Source: Desulfovibrionaceae bacterium (lineage in GTDB: Bacteria > Desulfobacterota > Desulfovibrionia > Desulfovibrionales > Desulfovibrionaceae). From it: a stretch of DNA of 50,038 nt. Numbering within the stretch: the first letter of the stretch is position 1; each line of letters begins with the position of its first letter. Below, in pieces: positions 45,617-50,038 of this stretch. A program made the position numbers and the translations under genes. Location: positions 1 to 50,038 of the forward strand of contig JAFTDR010000078.1 of NCBI GenBank assembly GCA_017454105.1, in the 5' to 3' direction. The notes under the pieces were generated by a model that saw nothing but the letters and a program-made list of their open reading frames with translations, was not told the origin of the DNA and did not search any database.

Positions 45617-45629
45617 GCCCAAGCAAGCA

Positions 45630-45657
45630 GTCATATAGTAGCCGTCATATAGTAGCC
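45630..45657 (+). repeat. tandem 14-bp direct repeat
   Basis: GTCATATAGTAGCC occurs twice in tandem (45630-45643, 45644-45657), directly before the leader of the reductase gene at 45674. It could be an activator or repressor binding pair or a replication-slippage product. Confidence 0.6.
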
Positions 45658-45673
45658 ATCATAAGGATACGTC

Positions 45674-46663
45674 ATGTTGTTTCAAACTCTCGCCGAAAAC
45701 AAGCTGTCACTTGCCAATCGCATTGTCATGCCGCCCATGGCCACACATCTTTCGCCAGAAGGATGCGTGACCGAAGAACTCTGCACACACTACGCGGCCC
45801 GCGCCTCTGCAGGGACTGGACTTATTATCACAGAACACTGTTGTATTGCGCAGTCAGGGCGCGCTGACCCGCGTCAGCTTTCTGTCGCAGAGGACAGCTT
45901 ACTGCCAGGTCTTACGCGTCTTTCTTCCTGCGTGCATGCGAGCGGGCCGAGCAAAATCTTTGTGCAGATCAACCATGCGGGCAGCCAGACTCAAAGCTCT
46001 GTTACAGGCTGCGAACTTATGAGCGCAAGTGCCCTGCCGCATCCTGCGCTTACCAATGCCGAAAAACCCCGCCCGCTGACTCAAAAGGAAATAGCGGATC
46101 TGGTCAGCCAGTTTGCTCTCGCTGCGAAACGGGTGCGTGCGGCAGGCTTTGACGGTGTGGAAATTCATGCTGCGCACGGCTATCTGCTCAACCAATTTTA
46201 TTCACCCTTGACCAATCAACGCACAGACAGCTATGGCTCAGCCAGTCTTGAAAACCGTCTGCGCTTTCTTTTGGAAACCCTAGACGCTGTACAGGCCGCC
46301 GTTGGCGCGGATTTCCCGGTGGCAGTCCGTCTGGGCGGCTCAGACTATATGCCGGGCGGCAGCACCATTGCGGACAGTGTTGCCGCAGCGCAGATGCTTG
46401 AAGAAGCAGGTGCTGATATACTCGATATCTCAGGCGGTATGTGTCGCTATACGCGGCCTGAACATAAGGAAGCTGGCTGGTTTAGCGATATGTCCCAAGC
46501 GATCAAAAAGGTGGTCTCCATTCCGGTCATTTTGACAGGTGGGATAAAGACGCGCGCGCAAGCCGAAGAATTGCTGAGCAAGGGTGCAGCCGATATGATA
46601 GGTATTGGCCGAGCTATGCTTAAGGACGCCGCCTGGTCTCAAAAAGCCCGTACAGAGGTCTGA
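45674..46663 (+). CDS. NADH:flavin oxidoreductase, old yellow enzyme family
   Basis: A 329-aa FMN-dependent TIM-barrel ene-reductase. Family features are the N-terminal NRIVMPPMATHL, QINHAGSQTQ, EIHAAHGYLLNQFYSPLTNQ (substrate-site His and Tyr), SLENRLRFLLE and the FMN-phosphate stretch ILTGGIKTRAQAEELL / GADMIGIGRAML. It lacks the C-terminal Fe-S and FAD domains of the larger 2,4-dienoyl-CoA reductase type. The physiological substrate is unknown. It is preceded by a tandem repeat and has no operon partner. Confidence 0.92.
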   Translation: MLFQTLAENKLSLANRIVMPPMATHLSPEGCVTEELCTHYAARASAGTGLIITEHCCIAQSGRADPRQLSVAEDSLLPGLTRLSSCVHASGPSKIFVQINHAGSQTQSSVTGCELMSASALPHPALTNAEKPRPLTQKEIADLVSQFALAAKRVRAAGFDGVEIHAAHGYLLNQFYSPLTNQRTDSYGSASLENRLRFLLETLDAVQAAVGADFPVAVRLGGSDYMPGGSTIADSVAAAQMLEEAGADILDISGGMCRYTRPEHKEAGWFSDMSQAIKKVVSIPVILTGGIKTRAQAEELLSKGAADMIGIGRAMLKDAAWSQKARTEV

Positions 46664-46976
46664 GAGGACAGCGCAAAGACACAAACAGCGCCTTGCTTGG
46701 CTCTTTCGCTCTTCCCCTAAGGACAGAGCGTGTGCAAGCCCAAGCCTTGCAAACGCTTGGATGGCCTACTGGACGGGCGGCAAATTTTCCTGCGGTCAGA
46801 AAGAAAGGAGCCATTTGTCTTGCACGTGCTTTACACTTTTGTCCGCACACCGTACGCCAGGGCCGTGGCTTTGCCTGCGGAAGACAAAAGAAAGTTAGCC
46901 AGACTCTGCCCCTGCATTGGTACACAATGAAGAAGCGCGCAGGCCACATCGGCCTTGCGGAAATATACGCTTGAAG
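46664..46976. other. intergenic region, no gene seen
   Basis: Frames of about 90-110 aa are open on both strands here, but they are antisense to each other, Arg/Pro-rich, and one overlaps the reductase gene. I see no RNA gene or terminator. Confidence 0.35.
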
Positions 46977-47123
46977 TGTATCCGCTCACGGGTCAACAGT
47001 ACTATGCGGTGTTTGTACATCTTCCAATAGAGTCATAGCCAAATACTCCGCATTCTACCGTTCGAGAGATAGCTTGAGAGTCGGCTGAAAGGCGCATTTC
47101 ACTATCCCCCGTCAGCGGATACA
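46977..47123. mobile_element. MITE, second complete copy
   Basis: TGTATCCGCTCACGGG (46977-46992) is matched by the inverted copy CCCGTCAGCGGATACA (47108-47123) with one mismatch. The 147-bp element has no gene and repeats the internal block seen at 1686-1809 (AGTACTATGCGG; GCATTCTAC). It lies 37 bases before mltA and may have altered that gene's promoter. Confidence 0.75.
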
Positions 47124-47160
47124 TTTCCTGTTTAGGCGGCAAGGCATTTTTGGAGACAGC

Positions 47161-48288
47161 ATGTTCGGCATGAGAATTCTTTTTATTCTAGCGATCACTG
47201 TGTTCGTTTTTTTCTTTTTTCATGGTAACGTGGCCGATATTCAGAAAAAGGACTCCATTCCAGAGAAACGGCTGCCTGTACAGATGACCCCCAAGGAGCT
47301 TATCCAGAAGCTAGACGCTCGGCAGCAGAATATGGCCTCTTGGAAGGATTTGCGCGCTTCGATACAGGAATCCTTGCGTTACGTTGCAAAAAGACCCGTT
47401 GGTGATCTGGCTGTGGGCGATGTGACCTTTGGCGATCTGTACTATTCGCTGCTTCTTTTGGAAAAGCTTCTGCCGGAAATAGACAAGCGTCCAGAGGTCC
47501 TGCTTGAGCATTTCGAGTGGGTTGCGCTGCACTCAGCGGACAAAGCGATTCTTTTCACAGGCTACTACCACCCTGTTTTCCAGGCGAGCAGAGGTCCGCA
47601 GCCTGGCTCCGTGCCCCTATACCGCACGCCAAAAGATACAAAGCAAAAGGCGCTGAGCCGACGGGCTATAGCAGAAGGCGCTTTGGCTGGTCAAAACCTT
47701 GAAATCGCCTGGATCAACGATCCGTTTGAAGCGTTCCTGCTGGGCGTCCAGGGATCTGGATGTCTTGAATTCGAGGACGGCACACGCCAGTGCCTGCGCT
47801 ACGCTGGGCAGAACGGCCGCAAATACAAAAGTTCGCGGCGCATTCTTGAGGAGAGAGGCTTGCTCGTAGCTCCAGACATTTTCGAACAGCGGAGGTTTTT
47901 TGCCGAACATCCAGAACACCTTCCGCTTCTTTTGGAGAATCCAAGCTACGTCTTTTTCAGCGAAACGGATGAGCCCCTGGCGATTGGGGCGATGGAACGC
48001 CCTCTTCGGGACTGGCAGGCTGTTGCGGTCGATAAGCGCGTGATTCCCCTTGGGAGCATTGTCGCCATAGAGACGACGATCCCAGACAAAGACAAAGGGT
48101 ATGTGCCCTTGTGTGCCCTGACCCTTGCTCAGGATACAGGCGGGGCGATCAAAGAGAGGCGGATCGATATTTACTGCGGATCCTCGAAAAAGGCTGAATT
48201 TGTCGCAGCAAAACTTGATGCACAGGGCTCTGCCTGGATGCTACTCGCAAAGGATCGCCCGACAAAGCTTTCTCTTAAAAAACAGTGA
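47161..48288 (+). CDS. mltA: membrane-bound lytic murein transglycosylase A
   Basis: A 375-aa MltA-type enzyme that cleaves murein glycan strands to 1,6-anhydro ends. An N-terminal hydrophobic anchor (residues 4-21) lacks the lipobox Cys of the E. coli lipoprotein, so it is probably a membrane anchor or uncleaved signal. The MltA domain has FTGYYHPVF, GSGCLEFEDG, the LGSIVAIE region and the 3D-type motif AQDTGGAIKERRIDIYCG, in which Asp336 corresponds to the catalytic Asp. GGAGA lies 9 bases before the ATG. A MITE sits just upstream. Confidence 0.92.
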   Translation: MFGMRILFILAITVFVFFFFHGNVADIQKKDSIPEKRLPVQMTPKELIQKLDARQQNMASWKDLRASIQESLRYVAKRPVGDLAVGDVTFGDLYYSLLLLEKLLPEIDKRPEVLLEHFEWVALHSADKAILFTGYYHPVFQASRGPQPGSVPLYRTPKDTKQKALSRRAIAEGALAGQNLEIAWINDPFEAFLLGVQGSGCLEFEDGTRQCLRYAGQNGRKYKSSRRILEERGLLVAPDIFEQRRFFAEHPEHLPLLLENPSYVFFSETDEPLAIGAMERPLRDWQAVAVDKRVIPLGSIVAIETTIPDKDKGYVPLCALTLAQDTGGAIKERRIDIYCGSSKKAEFVAAKLDAQGSAWMLLAKDRPTKLSLKKQ

Positions 48289-48386
48289 TTCTCTCCCCTT
48301 TACATTGTATCACCAGAGCGCCCACACAGGCGTACGCGTATCGTAGGCCGTGTGTATCGTGTCCTGCCTCAATGTAAGACCTTGTG

Positions 48387-48437
48387 CCAAGGCTGCTCTC
48401 AGAGTCAAGAAATTTTCTGAGGACGCCTTGGTTTTTT
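48387..48437 (+). terminator. terminator after mltA
   Basis: CCAAGGC (48387-48393) pairs with GCCTTGG (48425-48431), with an inner stem CTCAGA/TCTGAG, followed by TTTTTT. Confidence 0.75.
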
Positions 48438-48897
48438 GGCAAAACCAAGGATTAGGAATGGAGCGTTTTGCTTTGCACTGAGAAATGCTGCGAGAGTACA
48501 CGATGCTCTCTCTTTGGCGTACGACTGAAAAAGAGGCCCTCTTTAAAGTACTCGCTCCTCAAATCAGAAAAAAGTGCGTCCATGATTGGTCTGTGATGCA
48601 AGAAAATGCTGCTTCGAAGCGCAGCCCATTTTCCCAACCACAGTATACTCCGTTTCCCTGTTCGTGAATTGTGTTTCTGCGCACAAGGCGTACGCTACAC
48701 AAATTTTGCCTGCCAGGTCGCCTATTGAAAAGACCATTGGCAGAGTCTATCACGTATCAAAGTTGTCACTTGGCGTAGAATATACCAGACTCCCATTCGC
48801 AAAAATGTCAATTTGTTTCTGGCTGGAGTAATCCAGTCAAATCCCCGCATAGTATGAGTTAACTGTTGCGTGCATTTTTTTGGAGTATTCCCAATAT
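48438..48897. other. 460-bp region without a supported gene
   Basis: Short frames of 60-80 aa occur on both strands without family resemblance. From about 48830 the DNA becomes AT-rich, marking the start of the segment that contains the broken esterase gene. Confidence 0.35.
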
Positions 48898-48915
48898 AAG
48901 GAGAAAAAGAACAAT

Positions 48916-49906
48916 ATGCCGTTTTTTTCATCTTGTCATTCATCATGTTTCTTATCATAATTCAGAGCGATTTTGCAGGCAAACCAGATACTTTTAGCAA
49001 AAATGAGCACAATAAAGTTTTCGAAGATGTATTTTATAATCAATACATGACAAATAAAACCCTGCCATGTATAAACAATTTTTAAACAACAAAACAATTT
49101 GGGTTGGAGGAGCGCCTGCGGTTTATTTTGACTATACGGTAGTTGGTAAAGCCACAAATAGCAAGAAATATCCACTCTATATTTCTCTTTATGGTGGAGG
49201 TAAAACAAAAAAGAAACAAACGATCAACAGTGGAGAAACCAACAAAAACTCTACAAAATACCATTCGGAATACATAGCTCCATGTGCCCCATGGGATGAT
49301 TGGGATATGTGGTTTAAAAAACATATTGATAGGGTTATTGAAGAATTTGTTAAAGTTTTTTTACTACTCAGATTACAAAATCGATTTGAATCGCATTTAC
49401 CTTTTGGGTTATTCCGCTGGGGGAGATGGTGCCTGGCGTCTTGCAACACGCATGCCGGACGCTTTTGCTGCAGCCTCCATGATGGCCGGTCATCCAGGAA
49501 ACGTTTCTCTTGTCAACCTGTACAATCTCCCCTTTATGATCTGGGTTGGCGAAAATGATTCCGCCTACAATCGCAATGTAGAGTGTACCAAGCGAATCAA
49601 AGAACTCGCTAAGCTCAGAAGAGAAAGTGACGGAAAGGGCTACCAATTTTCAGGGCATGTCGTCAAGGGAAAGGGTCACTGGATTGATAAAGAGGACACT
49701 GCGGCCATTGGGTGGATGAGCAAATTCGTACGGAACCCCTATCTACAGCACATAGTTTGGCGGCAAGAAGAATCCTTAAGAAACCACATGTATCAATTAG
49801 AAATTAATAAAAGTGAAGCACAACAGGGAAAAACAGCAATTGTCGATTTTGATTATAGAGACAATTCGATAACAGTTGTCAAGTCTGACTACAATACTCT
49901 GACGCG
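48916..49906 (+). pseudogene. broken exported esterase / depolymerase-like hydrolase
   Basis: An alpha/beta-hydrolase of the polyhydroxybutyrate-depolymerase/feruloyl-esterase type is readable across frames: a signal peptide (FILSFIMFLIIIQSDFAG), LNNKTIWVGGAPAVYFDYTV, YPLYISLYGGG (oxyanion-region motif), APWDDWDMWF, the nucleophile motif LLGYSAGGDGAWRLA, and GKGHWIDKED carrying the likely catalytic His. Three frame changes are needed, each at a T-run: T7 at 48922-48928 (one T too few), T5 at 49079-49083 (one too few) and T7 at 49356-49362 (one too many). The 3' end runs into a group II intron, which supplies the final TAG. The AT-rich composition differs from the neighbours, so the gene is probably acquired and then inactivated. 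Confidence 0.75.
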
Positions 49907-50038
49907 GTAGGGACGCCCATTACTGAACGCCCCCCGCACAGAACCGTGCGTGCAGTTTTCCCGCACACGGCTCTTCATTTAGGTTAATCACCACTGGGTA
50001 TTACACCCTCAGTGATTCAGTTTCGTCTCTTACACTGA
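49907..50038 (-). mobile_element. 3' end of a group II intron (domains V and VI)
   Basis: Read on the minus strand, 49973-49941 forms the conserved domain V hairpin: it opens GAGCCGTGTGCGG with the AGC triad, has a GAAA loop and closes GCACGGTTC. Domain VI follows (GGGGGGCG...CAGTAATGGGCG) and the intron appears to end CCCTAC at 49907. Upstream intron sequence, including any reverse transcriptase, lies beyond the window. The intron is inserted antisense in the 3' part of the esterase gene. Confidence 0.8.

Noticed and set aside
49356-49362. Programmed -1 frameshift at T-TTT-TTA in the esterase
   Set aside because: The heptamer fits a slippery site, but restoring the esterase frame needs a +1 (or -2) shift, so a -1 event would not help; two other T-run indels are also needed.

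Overview
The window looks like part of a chromosome from a flagellated, Gram-negative anaerobe of the Desulfovibrionales type (Desulfobacterota, former Deltaproteobacteria). The grounds are the rpoN-hpf-rapZ-EIIA(Man) block next to pyrG, flgB/flgC, a CZB-type chemoreceptor, [NiFe]-hydrogenase maturation genes hypD/hypE, a branched-chain amino-acid (Liv) ABC operon, and rnpB placed after nif3 and a C4 zinc-ribbon gene. The species assignment is inference. Core genes have mid-range GC. They are interrupted by gene-poor, decayed, IS/MITE-rich stretches, which suggests a genome under relaxed selection.

Layout. 1-8 kb is accessory and decayed. It holds a cysteine-rich CCG-like protein, nested MITE-like repeats, a broken IS630-type transposase, a sigma-28-driven 71-aa protein, a DUF4172-Fic protein, an IS21 remnant and two identical tRNA-Met genes. 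8-12.7 kb (minus) is the complete livKHMGF operon. 12.9-15.2 kb (plus) carries tRNA-Lys and a chemoreceptor. 15.3-15.8 kb is a vapD toxin gene broken by one in-frame stop. 16.3-28.6 kb is a long minus-strand run: rel/spoT, yigZ, hypD, hypE, then a 2032-aa P-loop ATPase translationally coupled to a 402-aa protein that ends in an RNxxxH (HEPN-like) motif. 28.9-36.0 kb (minus) is pyrG, rpoN, hpf, a 687-aa RapZ-RpoN fusion, rapZ and EIIA(Man). 36.6-42.1 kb (plus) is purQ, nif3, a zinc-ribbon protein with a giant charged tail, and rnpB. 42.3-43.3 kb (minus) is flgBC behind a near-consensus sigma-54 promoter. 43.5-48.3 kb (plus) is a PP2C/SpoIIE phosphatase, an old-yellow-enzyme reductase, a MITE and mltA. 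48.9-50.0 kb is an AT-rich exported esterase broken at three T-runs and cut by the 3' end of a group II intron.

How parts work together. The sigma-54 block, the sigma-54 promoter before flgB and the sigma-28 promoter at 2972 point to a sigma-54/sigma-28 flagellar cascade. The RapZ-RpoN fusion lacks sigma-54 region I and could interfere with or bypass that control. Two candidates for undescribed biology stand out: the giant ATPase plus HEPN-like gene pair (possible defence or stress-sensing NTPase-effector module) and the RapZ-RpoN chimera.
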